A stretch of DNA of 54,669 nt from Deltaproteobacteria bacterium. GTDB lineage: Bacteria > SAR324 > JACQKK01. The DNA lies in assembly GCA_029858505.1 (NCBI GenBank), contig JAOUEW010000010.1, positions 1 to 54,669 on the forward strand. The letters run 5' to 3'. Below are positions 41,674 to 50,260 of this stretch, in pieces; position 1 is the first letter of the stretch; every line of letters starts with the position of its first letter. The notes beneath the pieces were generated by a model that had not been told where the DNA came from, ran no database searches, and worked only from the letters and a program-made list of their open reading frames with translations. The position numbers were made by a program, and so were the translations under genes.

Positions 41674-42636
41674 TTACACCGCCCGGGCCTGGGCCAATTC
41701 GTCGGCAGAGACGATTTCCCAGCGGTCGGGTTGATCGGCCAAGTGGTGCATGAGTTTCAGGTTCATGGCGTGGCCAGAGCGCACCCCCCGGTAGTCGGCC
41801 AGCAAGGGGTAACCCACCAGCGACAAGTCGCCGATGGCATCGAGAATTTTATGGCGGACGAACTCATCGGAGAAGCGCAGACCGCCCGGGTTCAGCACCG
41901 TGCCATCACGGCCCAGGCCCACCGCGTTCGACAACCCCGCCCCCAGGGCCAGCCCCTGCTGCTGCAAGGTGTGCAGGTCGTCTTCAAAACCAAAGGTGCG
42001 GGCCGAAGCCAGTTCGTTCAGGAAGGAGTCGGGGGTAATGGGCACCGACAGCTCTTGGGTTTGAATGGCCGGGTGGTTGAAGTCAATGCGGAAAGAAAAC
42101 GTGGGGCGGTTCGAGGGATACAGCCCGGCGAACTTCCCGGTTTCATCATCCCGCAGCTCGATGGGTTCCAACACCCGCAGCAACCGCCGGGGGGCCGACA
42201 GGGTTTTCAGCCCGGCCTGCTGCATCGGCTGGGCAAAGGGCATGGAGCTTCCGTCCATCATGGGCACTTCGCAGCCGGCCACTTCCACCTCTACGTTGTC
42301 CACTTCCAACCCCCGCAGGGCGGCCATCAGGTGTTCCACCGTGCGCACCTCGAAGGGGCCATGGCCCAGGTTGGTGCTCAAAATGGTGCGGGTGACGTAG
42401 TCGGACTTGGCGGGCAGATGATGCACTTGGCCCCCTTTGGTCAGCCGAAACACCACGCCCGTATCGGCCCCGGCGGGGTGCAGGGTAATGGCGGTTTCTT
42501 GGCCGGAATGCAACCCAATGCCCCGAATGGTGACCGATTGGCGCAGGGTTTTTTGCCGGGTGGAGAAACCCGCCATGTTGGGGGCCGCCAAGTGTTGGGT
42601 GTAAGGATTGGGTACCTGAGGCGCGAGAGGATGCAT
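41674..42636 (-). CDS. lpxC: UDP-3-O-acyl-N-acetylglucosamine deacetylase
   Basis: 320 residues as annotated. LpxC is the zinc deacetylase that commits UDP-GlcNAc to lipid A synthesis, which shows the organism has LPS. Motifs: GIGLHSG, VRTVEHLMAALRG with zinc ligand His102, MDGSS, LNPGGLRFSDEFVRHKILDAIGDL in part, with the second His and Asp ligands, and SGHAMNL. Compared with E. coli (ligand His79) the N-terminus is about 20 residues too long. ATG 42576 (MAGFSTRQKTL) would give the family length and may be the true start; neither start has a Shine-Dalgarno. Stands alone. Confidence 0.94.
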   Translation of the reverse strand: MHPLAPQVPNPYTQHLAAPNMAGFSTRQKTLRQSVTIRGIGLHSGQETAITLHPAGADTGVVFRLTKGGQVHHLPAKSDYVTRTILSTNLGHGPFEVRTVEHLMAALRGLEVDNVEVEVAGCEVPMMDGSSMPFAQPMQQAGLKTLSAPRRLLRVLEPIELRDDETGKFAGLYPSNRPTFSFRIDFNHPAIQTQELSVPITPDSFLNELASARTFGFEDDLHTLQQQGLALGAGLSNAVGLGRDGTVLNPGGLRFSDEFVRHKILDAIGDLSLVGYPLLADYRGVRSGHAMNLKLMHHLADQPDRWEIVSADELAQARAV

Positions 42637-43008
42637 GGAGATCAGAGAGTATGCCCTATTGGGCAGTGAACAGATGAATACCGATTTTCCTGGTTTTTTT
42701 TCCAGGCTTTTTCCCGGGCTTTTGGGCCTTTACTTTGGCCTTTACCCTGGTTCGCCCTAGCCAAAGAACCTTTGGTTTTAGAGCCAATCCAGCCTTTACC
42801 GGGGCAATCGGTGGTTGATGATAGGGTATTCTGCAATTGACGGGCCATTGAGATGCGGCCATATTCTCCATAACATATCAATGCGATACCTACCTATTCT
42901 TCAGGGAGGGGAAGACGGGGCCGGAGGATTGCAGAAAATATGCGTGTTGTTTTTTCAAGGGGGTGAGTGAATTATTCACAGTTGAAGAGGGAGGATGAAA
43001 TATCAGGT
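42637..43008. other. Intergenic region upstream of lpxC; possible small Lys-rich ORF
   Basis: 372 bp. On the minus strand 42656-42871 is open for 71 codons and ends in a Lys-rich run (RVKAKVKAQKPGKKPGKKTRK). An overlapping frame is also Lys-rich, because the DNA is a series of AAAGGCC-like purine blocks. There is no properly spaced ribosome site, so I do not call a gene. No other element is seen. Confidence 0.3.
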
Positions 43009-43620
43009 TTAGTTGATGGGAATGAAAAAGACGAAGTGAATCATGCGGTGGACCAGCCCAGGGTTTTGCTGGGGTTGGGTTTCCAGAACGGATCCCTCCA
43101 AGCGCATGCCCAACCGCCCCAAATTGTATTCCCAGCCAGCGGCGATGCGGGTCATTCCCAAGTTCCGTTGGGGGGTTTGCTCTACTCCGTTCAGAAAATA
43201 CCGGTATTCTTCCAGTTTGCCCTGACCAAACGATAAATATCCATTCCACCCCTCCGGCTCTACCTGAAATAGATACAAGGCCGCGTTCATGGTCAACACC
43301 ACGGCGGTTTCCCGCACGGCACCCGCAGAGGTGGTCAACTCCCGGCGGGACTGCAACCGTTCCCCATACAATCCCACCCGCCGGTAAGCGATAAATTCCA
43401 CCCCCCCCTTTTCCTCCAATTGGGGGTCCGAGGCGTACATGCCGGTGGGATCGGCAGGGCTGCGCTCCACGGCGCCCTGAAAGGCCGGGGCGTAGTAAAT
43501 CCGCAAAAGATGCATTTGTTCAGCCCCTTGGGCAGGCAACCCCAGGCCCAAACACATCAGCACGGCCAAGGCCCACCGCCTAGCCGACTGAACCCGCCAT
43601 GGAGAAACCAAAGGGCGCAT
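43009..43620 (-). CDS. Exported protein of unknown function, possible outer-membrane protein
   Basis: About 203 residues from ATG 43620. A signal peptide (RRWALAVLMCLGLGLPAQGAEQ) is followed by a mature part rich in aromatic-ended strands: LLRIYYAPAF, VEFIAYRRVGLYGERL, AALYLFQVE, EYRYFLNG, AAGWEYNLGRLGMRLEG. The alternating pattern suggests a small beta-barrel or beta-sandwich in the outer membrane or periplasm. It ends FVFFIPIN rather than with a strict C-terminal Phe motif on a regular strand. I do not recognise the family. It stands alone between lpxC and recX. Confidence 0.65.
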   Translation of the reverse strand: MRPLVSPWRVQSARRWALAVLMCLGLGLPAQGAEQMHLLRIYYAPAFQGAVERSPADPTGMYASDPQLEEKGGVEFIAYRRVGLYGERLQSRRELTTSAGAVRETAVVLTMNAALYLFQVEPEGWNGYLSFGQGKLEEYRYFLNGVEQTPQRNLGMTRIAAGWEYNLGRLGMRLEGSVLETQPQQNPGLVHRMIHFVFFIPIN

Positions 43621-43762
43621 CTGCAATCACCAAAGGATCATGGAGTGAAAAGACACCGGGGCTTAAACTGAGATTTCCCCTGACGAAAGAATGCCTTCTC
43701 CATGCCATGCAAGAAAATCACCATTTGGGCGCCATTTCTGCTTCGCCACCAACTCTCTTTCT

Positions 43763-43894
43763 GAGACCTCTGCATAACCTATTTTTTCCCATCCCCCTGC
43801 CCCCTTCCCTGGGGGAAGGGGGATGATTTTATGGGGGGGCTTTGCCCCCCATTCCCCCTTTTCACGGCAAAAACCCGGGTTATGCAAAGGTCTC
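43763..43894 (-). repeat. R1 MITE-like element, copy e (132 bp, inverted orientation)
   Basis: Ends GAGACCTCTGCATAACC and GGTTATGCAAAGGTCTC are the cleanest terminal inverted repeats of the family (16 of 17 pairs). The interior reads in reverse relative to the other copies (CCCCCTTTTCACGGCAAAAA), with the CCTTCCCTGGGGGAAGG block. Its right end stops 3 bp from the recX stop codon. Confidence 0.85.
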
Positions 43895-43897
43895 ATT

Positions 43898-44626
43898 CTA
43901 TCTCTCCTCCAGTTCCGGCTCCAACTCTGAATCCTCCGCTGGTTCCAGTTCCAACAGTTCCTCCGGTTCCGGCCAGTCCTCTGGGGGTAAACCCGTGGCC
44001 AATTCGGCCAGCAGCCGCTGAATCTGCCCCGCCAGAAACCCCGCCTGGGCCAGCCGCCGATACATCCCCCGGGGGTCTGGCTGCCGTTCCTTGCTCCAGC
44101 GCAGGCGACCCGCGGCCTGCCAATCCTCCGCCAGGGCGGGGTCATCCACCACCCGGCGCACGGTGTCTCGGTCCACGCCCCTGGCCAGCAGGTCGGCCTG
44201 CACCCGGCGGGGGCCATACCCCCCGGCCATCCGCTGCCGCAGCAAAGCCCGGGCAAAGCGGGTGTCATCCAGCAGGCCCTGGCGGCCCAGGTCATTCAGG
44301 CAGTCCTCCACCCGCTCCCGGGGGAACCTCCGGCCCAGCTTGCGTTCCAGTTCCTTTCGCCCATGGGGGCGGCGGGCCAACAGGGCCAAGGCGGCCTCCC
44401 GCAGGGTCAGGCGTTCCGCCCGGTTCAACAATTCCACCAGGGCACTCCGCTCCAATTCTTTGCCCACATACAGGTCCAGGGCCAGCCGGGCTTGTTCATC
44501 CACCACCAACAGGGCTCCCTCGGCCAGCAGCACCCCCAGGTTTCCATCGCCCCGCTGAATCAGCGAAGCCACCCCAACCGGCGGGGCGTCTTCCGGCGGC
44601 AGGCTGAAACGAGGTTTGCGGGCCAT
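43898..44626 (-). CDS. recX: RecX-family regulatory protein
   Basis: 242 residues. RecX binds RecA filaments and limits recombination and the SOS response. The repeated three-helix units are visible: ALALLARRPHGRKELERKLGRRFPRERVEDCLNDLGRQGLLDDTRFA in part, then RMAGGYGPRRVQADLLARGVD and a third near VVDDPALAEDWQAA. The N-terminal part and an acidic Glu-rich tail (LELEPAEDSELEPELEE) make it longer than the 150-170 residues usual for the family. No recA is adjacent, unlike in many genomes. The stop codon abuts an R1 element. It is divergent from serC. Confidence 0.85.
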   Translation of the reverse strand: MARKPRFSLPPEDAPPVGVASLIQRGDGNLGVLLAEGALLVVDEQARLALDLYVGKELERSALVELLNRAERLTLREAALALLARRPHGRKELERKLGRRFPRERVEDCLNDLGRQGLLDDTRFARALLRQRMAGGYGPRRVQADLLARGVDRDTVRRVVDDPALAEDWQAAGRLRWSKERQPDPRGMYRRLAQAGFLAGQIQRLLAELATGLPPEDWPEPEELLELEPAEDSELEPELEER

Positions 44627-44820
44627 GGGTGTTCCTGCGTGGGGTGAAGGGGCGGCTGGGGGCGTTCACCCCGGCCTGAGAGCATCATAAAAGTGTCCGG
44701 GCCAAATGGCCACCCGCCTCTTGTTCCATCCCGCCGGTTCCGGTACCCTGAACCAAAATCCACAGCAATTCACTTGCCCCCTCACCCTTCTCTTGTTCAC
44801 CTTTTTTTGGAACAACCCCC

Positions 44821-45915
44821 ATGGCCAAGCGTGTGTTCAATTTTGGTCCCGGCCCCGCCATGATCCCCACCGCGGTCATGGAACGGGTGCGGGATGAGTT
44901 TTTGGATTATCAGGGCATCGGTGCCTCCGTCATCGAAATTTCCCACCGCTCCAAAGATTTTGAGACCATTCTGAACACCTGCGACCAGCTGTTTCGGGAA
45001 CTGTTGAACATTCCGGCCAACTATCAAATTTTGTACGTGCATGGGGGCGCCCAGATGCAGTTTTCCGCCGTGCCCATGAACCTGATGGGCCTGCGCCCGG
45101 CCAACAAAGCCCTGTATGTGGATTCCGGCCGCTTCGCCAAACTGGCGGGAGAAGAAGCCAAGCGTTTTGGTCAGGTCGAAGTCATCGCCTCCTCGGCCAA
45201 GACCAACTATGACCATATTCCGAGCATCACCCCCGCCATGGTGGACCCCAAGGCCTCTTACCTGCACATCACCAGCAACAACACCATTTTCGGCACCCGC
45301 TGGAACACCTTTCCCCAAACGGGCGACGTGCCGCTGGTGGCCGATTCCACCTCGGAAATTCTTTCTCGGGTGATTGACGTGAACAAGTTTGGGCTGATTT
45401 ACGCCGGCACCCAGAAGAACCTGGGGCCCTCTGGCTTGGCGGTGGTCATTGCCCGAGACGACCTGCTGGGCCACGCCCCGGCCAACTGCCCCAACCTGTT
45501 GAATTATGCCACCTACAAAAAAGACCATTCCCTCACCAACACCCCCAACACGTTTGCCATTTACATGATTCAACTGGTGCTGGAATGGCTGAAAGGGCAA
45601 GGGGGTTTGGCCGCCATGGAAAAAGTGAACAACCAAAAGGCCGCCATGCTCTATGACTTGGTCGATTCCTCCGGCGGATTCTTTAAGCCCTACGCCCAAA
45701 AGGCCGACCGTTCCACCATGAACGTGTGCTTTAACCTGCCCTCGGAAGAACTGCTGGAAGAGTTTTTAAAGGGAAGCAAAGCCCACAACCTATATGCCCT
45801 AAAAGGGCACCGGGACCTGGGCGGGGTGCGGGCCTCGATTTACAACGCCATGCCGTTGGAAGGCGTGAAGGCCCTGGCCGATTACATGAAGGAATTCCAA
45901 AAGAAAAAAGGATAA
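44821..45915 (+). CDS. serC: Phosphoserine aminotransferase
   Basis: 364 residues, normal length. SerC converts 3-phosphohydroxypyruvate to phosphoserine with glutamate (and serves pyridoxal synthesis). The start RVFNFGPGPAMIPTAV is typical. ISHRSKDF, HGGAQMQFSAVPMN, the PLP lysine K199 in YAGTQKNLGPSG, NTFAIYM and the ending GGVRASIYNAMPLEGV are all present. The esterase gene begins 5 nt after the stop, so they are likely cotranscribed. Confidence 0.96.
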   Translation: MAKRVFNFGPGPAMIPTAVMERVRDEFLDYQGIGASVIEISHRSKDFETILNTCDQLFRELLNIPANYQILYVHGGAQMQFSAVPMNLMGLRPANKALYVDSGRFAKLAGEEAKRFGQVEVIASSAKTNYDHIPSITPAMVDPKASYLHITSNNTIFGTRWNTFPQTGDVPLVADSTSEILSRVIDVNKFGLIYAGTQKNLGPSGLAVVIARDDLLGHAPANCPNLLNYATYKKDHSLTNTPNTFAIYMIQLVLEWLKGQGGLAAMEKVNNQKAAMLYDLVDSSGGFFKPYAQKADRSTMNVCFNLPSEELLEEFLKGSKAHNLYALKGHRDLGGVRASIYNAMPLEGVKALADYMKEFQKKKG

Positions 45916-45919
45916 CCCC

Positions 45920-46585
45920 ATGGCGCCGCGTTGGGGATGGCTCATTCTGCCGGTGCTGCTCACCGGGTGCCAGGGGCCATCCAAGGCCCCCACTCCCGAA
46001 GGGCTGGCCCCCGATGCCCCGCTGGTGCTGGTGCTGGGCGACAGCCTCTCGGCGGGTTTTGGCGTGCTGCCCGGCGAAAGCTACCCCGACCACTTGCAGC
46101 AACTCATCACTCAGGCAGGTCTGCCCCACCGGGTGCAAAACGCAGGGGTCAGCGGAGACACCACCGCCGGGGGTCTCAGCCGCACCCCCTGGCTGTTGAA
46201 GCAGCACCCCCAGGTGGTGGTGCTGGAACTGGGGGCCAACGACGGCCTGCGGGGGCTGCCCCCCGCCCAAACCCGGAAAAACCTAGAGGCCATCGTGGCG
46301 GCCTGCCAAAAGTCTGGGGCCCAGGTGCTGCTGGTGGGCATGAAACTCCCCGCCAACTACGACCCCGCCCAGCGCCGGGCCTTCGATGGGGTGTACCCCA
46401 ATCTGGCCGAAAAATACCACCTGCCGCTGGTGCCTTTTTTGTTGGAGGGCATTGTGTTCCAGCGGGAACTGATGCAGCCCGACGGCATTCACCCCAACGC
46501 CCAGGGCCACCGCCGCATGGCCGACCTGGTGTGGAAGGCTTTGGCCCCCATGCTGCCCGCGGCACCCGCCCCCCCAGGCAAATAA
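45920..46585 (+). CDS. GDSL-family esterase / lysophospholipase (TesA-like) lipoprotein
   Basis: 221 residues. A short signal peptide ends VLLTGC, a good lipobox, so the enzyme is membrane-anchored outside the cytoplasm. The SGNH hydrolase blocks are complete: block I LGDSLSAGFG with Ser42, block II NAGVSGDT, block III ELGANDGLRG and block V DGIHPN with Asp188 and His191. TesA/EstA-like enzymes split lysophospholipids, thioesters and aryl esters. It follows serC by 4 nt; the pairing has no obvious metabolic logic. Confidence 0.9.
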   Translation: MAPRWGWLILPVLLTGCQGPSKAPTPEGLAPDAPLVLVLGDSLSAGFGVLPGESYPDHLQQLITQAGLPHRVQNAGVSGDTTAGGLSRTPWLLKQHPQVVVLELGANDGLRGLPPAQTRKNLEAIVAACQKSGAQVLLVGMKLPANYDPAQRRAFDGVYPNLAEKYHLPLVPFLLEGIVFQRELMQPDGIHPNAQGHRRMADLVWKALAPMLPAAPAPPGK

Positions 46586-46594
46586 GCGGGCGGG

Positions 46595-46624
46595 TTGTCC
46601 CTCCCCCCCTTGAAACGATATAAT
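46595..46624 (+). promoter_or_regulatory. Sigma-70 promoter of the cupin gene
   Basis: TTGTCC (46595-46600) and a perfect TATAAT (46619-46624) are 18 bp apart, about 70 bp upstream of the ATG at 46695. Confidence 0.6.
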
Positions 46625-46694
46625 CAAACCAGCACCCCCTCCCGGACGGGTTTCCGGTGCGTTCCCCCAACCCTTCGTTTTTCGCCCTGCCCCC

Positions 46695-48164
46695 ATGGCC
46701 AACGGATTTGAATGGAATTTCGTGGTTCCGTTTGTGGACCGCATTCCAGGCGAAACCCTGCGGGGGCCGGGGAACGCCCTGCTGATGGTGCTGCGGGGCC
46801 TCCACGCCCGCCCCTCCAACTTTCGCTTGTTGCGGGGGTTAACCCCCTGGCTCGACACCCAAGACGCCAGCCATGTGTTTCTACTCACCCAGCGCAAACG
46901 GAAAGAATCCTGGAAGGCCGACGCCCCCCTGGCCATGTATTGGGAATTGGCCCAGTGGGAGCCCTTTCGGGGGATTTACCGGGGAATGGTGCATCCGGGA
47001 GAAGACCTGGATCTGGAGGAACTGTTTCAAGACTTCCGCAAAGACCCCCTAGAATTGATTGACCGGGCCGCCGCCCGGGCCGGGGCCGCCGTGGTGAGCA
47101 ACGTGGACCCCCTGCCCCTGGAAACCCAAGAAGTGCTGAAACCCTGGGGGAAGGAAATCTGGTACACGGGAGTGGAAAAGCGGGGGGTTTCCCGGGTGGT
47201 GTCTGAAACGGGGACCACCGAGTTGCCCTATGCCTTGGGGTTGTTCCCCGAACCGCTGACTGGGGTGGAAAACCCCAACCCCATCCTGCTAAAAATTCTG
47301 GACCCCCTGCCGGAAGACCCCCGGGGTAACCTGTATTTGGAAGTGCACCGGGAAAAATGGGAGGCCTATGTGGTGCTGAATGTGCACCCCGATGCCTGGC
47401 CCTCGGGAACGGGTAGCCTGCTGGCCGGATTGGACCAGGCTTTATTAGAACGCTTCCGCAAGGAGAGCCCCCAGGGTTGGGAGGAAAAACTTCGCGAGCA
47501 CCTGAACCAGGCCATTGGGCAGTATGAACAGGTGCGGGGAGAATTGGACCAGCGGGCCGAAGAGGGCACCGCCCCGGCAGAATTGCTGCAACGGGAACAC
47601 ACCCTGCGCAAAGAGGTCGAAGCCATGTTTGGCCAAGTGCCCCTGGCCCCCGGGGCCGTGATTCTGCTGCCCGCTGGGGTGATTCACTCTCTGCGCCATG
47701 GGGTGCGGGTGGTGGAATTCCAAACCCCCACCTACGAACGCCTGATTGCCATGGCGGGCCAGCGGGTGCTGACCCAAAACCATTGGGACACCGCCGCAGC
47801 CCTGGAACAAGCCGTCAAGGCGCCCTATCATCTTACCGAACCCCTGCTGGTGCGGGAGGAAGACGGATTGCGAGTAGACTTGGTGGTGGATTTTCCTGAG
47901 TTCAATGTAGAGCGCCACACCCTGGCCAGCGGCTCCCAAGGTCAGGGCAGAACCCGCGGCGGCACGGGCTACCAACTGTTGTTCGTGGTGGAAGGCGAGG
48001 GAAAAATGATTTTGCCGGGCAACCGCAACCTGCACCTAGCGGCGGGCTCGGCTTTTTTGCTGCCAGCGGGCATGGGTTCTTACCGGTTATGGGCCGGGGA
48101 AAAAGGTGGGTTCACCTGCTTGGTGGCCTCGCCGAAAGACGAGGCCCCCCTTCCCTCAGCGTAA
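46695..48164 (+). CDS. Class I mannose-6-phosphate isomerase-like double-cupin protein
   Basis: 489 residues. About residues 145-370 resemble type I phosphomannose isomerases: KPWGKEIWYTGVEKRG, PNPILLKILDPL, YLEVHREKWEAYVVL, PLAPGAVILLPAGVIHSL and RVVEFQTPTYER. The usual QVHP and KTE zinc motifs are fused into one EVHREKWE stretch, so metal ligands are present but the segment between them is missing. A second cupin-like domain follows (QLLFVVEGEGKMILP; LAAGSAFLLPAGMGSYRL). An N-terminal 140 residues (LRGPGNALLMVLRGLHARPSN) has no known match. Possibly a sugar-phosphate isomerase, possibly a non-enzymatic cupin. Confidence 0.65.
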   Translation: MANGFEWNFVVPFVDRIPGETLRGPGNALLMVLRGLHARPSNFRLLRGLTPWLDTQDASHVFLLTQRKRKESWKADAPLAMYWELAQWEPFRGIYRGMVHPGEDLDLEELFQDFRKDPLELIDRAAARAGAAVVSNVDPLPLETQEVLKPWGKEIWYTGVEKRGVSRVVSETGTTELPYALGLFPEPLTGVENPNPILLKILDPLPEDPRGNLYLEVHREKWEAYVVLNVHPDAWPSGTGSLLAGLDQALLERFRKESPQGWEEKLREHLNQAIGQYEQVRGELDQRAEEGTAPAELLQREHTLRKEVEAMFGQVPLAPGAVILLPAGVIHSLRHGVRVVEFQTPTYERLIAMAGQRVLTQNHWDTAAALEQAVKAPYHLTEPLLVREEDGLRVDLVVDFPEFNVERHTLASGSQGQGRTRGGTGYQLLFVVEGEGKMILPGNRNLHLAAGSAFLLPAGMGSYRLWAGEKGGFTCLVASPKDEAPLPSA

Positions 48165-48182
48165 CACGTTAAACAGAGCGCG

Positions 48183-48881
48183 TTACACAGGTTGGGCAGG
48201 TGAGGCGGAATTCCCCTGCTCGGCGAACCGCACCCCCATCAGTTTCCACACCATCAACGCCATCAGCCCCACCTGCACATAGGCCAAGTTGCTCACCCAG
48301 CCTTCGCCCAGCGAAAGCCAAGCATCGTACATTCCATGCAGGGCGGCAGAGGAACCCAGGGCGGCCAACAGCCACAGGTATTTTCGCGCGGGGTCTTCCT
48401 CCCGCCGGGCGAAGACCATCAGCACCCCCATGGGAATGGTGAAAAACGCGTGGGCGGGCACGGTAAGCACGCTGCGCACCAACAGGGTAAACGTGCCGAA
48501 CCGCTCCAGATACAACATGTTTTCCACCGCGGCAAACCCCAGGGCCACCGTGGCCGCAGCCAGCAGCCCCTGATAGGGGTGGTTCACATTTTTCCGGGGA
48601 TACAACAGAGCCAACAGCACCAGCATTTTCGCCAGTTCCTCGTTCACCCCCACCACCACGGCCCAAAACATAAACCGCAGATGAAAGGCCTCTGCCCCTG
48701 GGTGCAGCTCGGTGTATTTTTCAATGCTGTGATTCAGCACAAAGGCAGCTCCAGCCGAGAGGATTCCCCCCACAAACAGGGCGGCAATCCAGCGGCGGCT
48801 TTGGGGCGCCACGGCTTTTTGAATGTAGAAGAACCACACCATGGCCAGGGCCGGGGCCATGACCAACGTTGCCATTCTCAT
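48183..48881 (-). CDS. PrsW-family intramembrane metalloprotease
   Basis: 232 residues, membrane-embedded throughout. It has the characteristic motifs of PrsW proteases (peptidase family M82, CPBP superfamily relatives): EELAKM with the Glu-Glu pair, GFAAVENMLYL, PAHAFFT and HGMYD, the last two supplying His. In Bacillus PrsW cleaves an anti-sigma factor; in other bacteria the substrates are mostly unknown. No anti-sigma or sigma gene lies nearby. Convergent with the cupin gene, 18 nt away. Confidence 0.85.
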   Translation of the reverse strand: MRMATLVMAPALAMVWFFYIQKAVAPQSRRWIAALFVGGILSAGAAFVLNHSIEKYTELHPGAEAFHLRFMFWAVVVGVNEELAKMLVLLALLYPRKNVNHPYQGLLAAATVALGFAAVENMLYLERFGTFTLLVRSVLTVPAHAFFTIPMGVLMVFARREEDPARKYLWLLAALGSSAALHGMYDAWLSLGEGWVSNLAYVQVGLMALMVWKLMGVRFAEQGNSASPAQPV

Positions 48882-49054
48882 GAGCCGATCTCGCTGGGCG
48901 TGAAAAAGTTCCGGTTGAATAATTCTGGCAGAAAAATTCTGGTTAAATAAATCTTACTGAAACGTTCTCGTTGAAAAACTCCGGTTTAAACACTTGAGCG
49001 CGAGAACGCTCTGTAATGGAATGCGGCATCCCTCTCCTGTTCATCCCTCCCTTC

Positions 49055-50260
49055 TTACGATTTATCCATGGCCGAGGAAGGGTCTTCCAGCCACCTGCGG
49101 GCCAGTTCCTTCCATTGGCTTCCCGGAGAGGGGTTCATCAGAAACCGGGCCAATTGCCGGCGCGACTCGGGGATGTCTCCCTTGTGGATGGACAGATAGG
49201 CGATCATCAGGTGGGCAAAGGGGTATTTCCCCGGATTGTCGCGCACCAGTTCCTTCAGGTCGTTCAACCCCCCCAGGTACACTTCTTCATCCGGCGCGCG
49301 GGAAACCACCGAGTGGTAGTCCTCGAAAGACTCGCTGTAACGGGCCTGGGCCAGATGAATAATCCCCAGGTTCAGCCGAATGTATTCCAGCGAGCCATCC
49401 ATGGCCAGCCCCTTGAAACTGCTAGATTCCGCCCGGCCGTAATCTCCCAGCAGAAAGTACATCCACCCCGCGTTTCCGTAACTCACCGGGTGAGGATATT
49501 GGACGATGGATTTTTCAAAATACTCAGCGGCTTTTTTCACCATGGGCAAGTCATAGCGGGCCAGCCCGTTGTCTTGCAGAATGTACCCTTTGTAATACCA
49601 GGTGTTGGCCAAGCCCTGATAAATATCGGCCAGGTCAGCCCGGTCGTGGGTGTTTTGGGCGGCCTTCTCCAACACTTGTATGGCTTCGTCGTAACTGCCC
49701 ATGGCCCCCAAACCAAACCCCGATACCACCCGGGGGTCCATGCTCAGCTGGTCGCTTTGGCCCCACCGCCCATAGCGGCGCAACAGTTCATCCCAGCGCT
49801 GGTTCACCGTGGGGCGAAAGTCTTTGGCCCCCCCCTGTTGTTCCCGCTCTTGGGCCAGCCGCCTCATTTCCTCCAGCAGCTTGCGCTGCTTAAAGCTGTA
49901 CCACCAGTCGCGGAAATCCACCCGTGGTCCTGGCTCTTGGCTGGGGCGCCCGGTGTTCAGCCAGTCTTCCCACCAGTTCATCCGGTGACCCTGAGCGTTC
50001 ATCATCGACATTTCCTCTGGCTTGCGAGGAAAGGCCAAAAACAGCAGGCCGTAAAACACCATCACGGTGGCCAACAGCATCACAGCAGCCCGGGCCGCCG
50101 CCCAGGCCCTGAACCGCACCCGAAACCCCACGCCCTGCCACAGTCGCCCGGCCCGCTTCCAGGCCGACAGCGCCTCTAAGGGGCGGCCCTCTTCAAACAA
50201 TCGGTTTCCCTCCAGGTACAAATCCCTGGGGGGTTTGGGGTTCAGGTCATCGTTGTTCAT
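49055..50260 (-). CDS. TPR-repeat protein with one membrane helix
   Basis: 401 residues from ATG 50260, behind TTCAGGAAAG. A short N-terminal TPR-like helix pair (DLYLEGNRLFEEGRPLEALSAWKRA) precedes one membrane segment (VMLLATVMVFYGLLFLAF, about 58-75). The bulk has tandem TPR-like repeats: GSYDEAIQVLEKAAQ, KKAAEYFEKSIVQYPHPVSYGNAG in part, GDYGRAESSSFKGL and ARYSESFEDYHSV. The TPR face is probably periplasmic or cytoplasmic scaffolding; topology cannot be fixed. Its ATG overlaps the stop of the GNAT gene (ATGA). The longer open frame upstream lies antiparallel over no real N-terminus and is not used. Confidence 0.75.
   Translation of the reverse strand: MNNDDLNPKPPRDLYLEGNRLFEEGRPLEALSAWKRAGRLWQGVGFRVRFRAWAAARAAVMLLATVMVFYGLLFLAFPRKPEEMSMMNAQGHRMNWWEDWLNTGRPSQEPGPRVDFRDWWYSFKQRKLLEEMRRLAQEREQQGGAKDFRPTVNQRWDELLRRYGRWGQSDQLSMDPRVVSGFGLGAMGSYDEAIQVLEKAAQNTHDRADLADIYQGLANTWYYKGYILQDNGLARYDLPMVKKAAEYFEKSIVQYPHPVSYGNAGWMYFLLGDYGRAESSSFKGLAMDGSLEYIRLNLGIIHLAQARYSESFEDYHSVVSRAPDEEVYLGGLNDLKELVRDNPGKYPFAHLMIAYLSIHKGDIPESRRQLARFLMNPSPGSQWKELARRWLEDPSSAMDKS

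Noticed and set aside
42656-42871. 71-residue Lys-rich protein upstream of lpxC
   Set aside because: No correctly spaced ribosome site, and two overlapping frames look equally Lys-rich because of repetitive purine-rich DNA; mentioned only in the intergenic entry.
48161-48187. Terminator between the cupin and PrsW genes (GTAAC..GTTAC hairpin)
   Set aside because: The stem has a mismatch, the loop is long and there is no T-tract on either strand.
48889-49000. Loose repeats of GAAAAA..TCCGGTT upstream of the PrsW gene
   Set aside because: Resembles the CCGTGAAAA..GTTC unit of the 30149 array but is too irregular to assign to R1.
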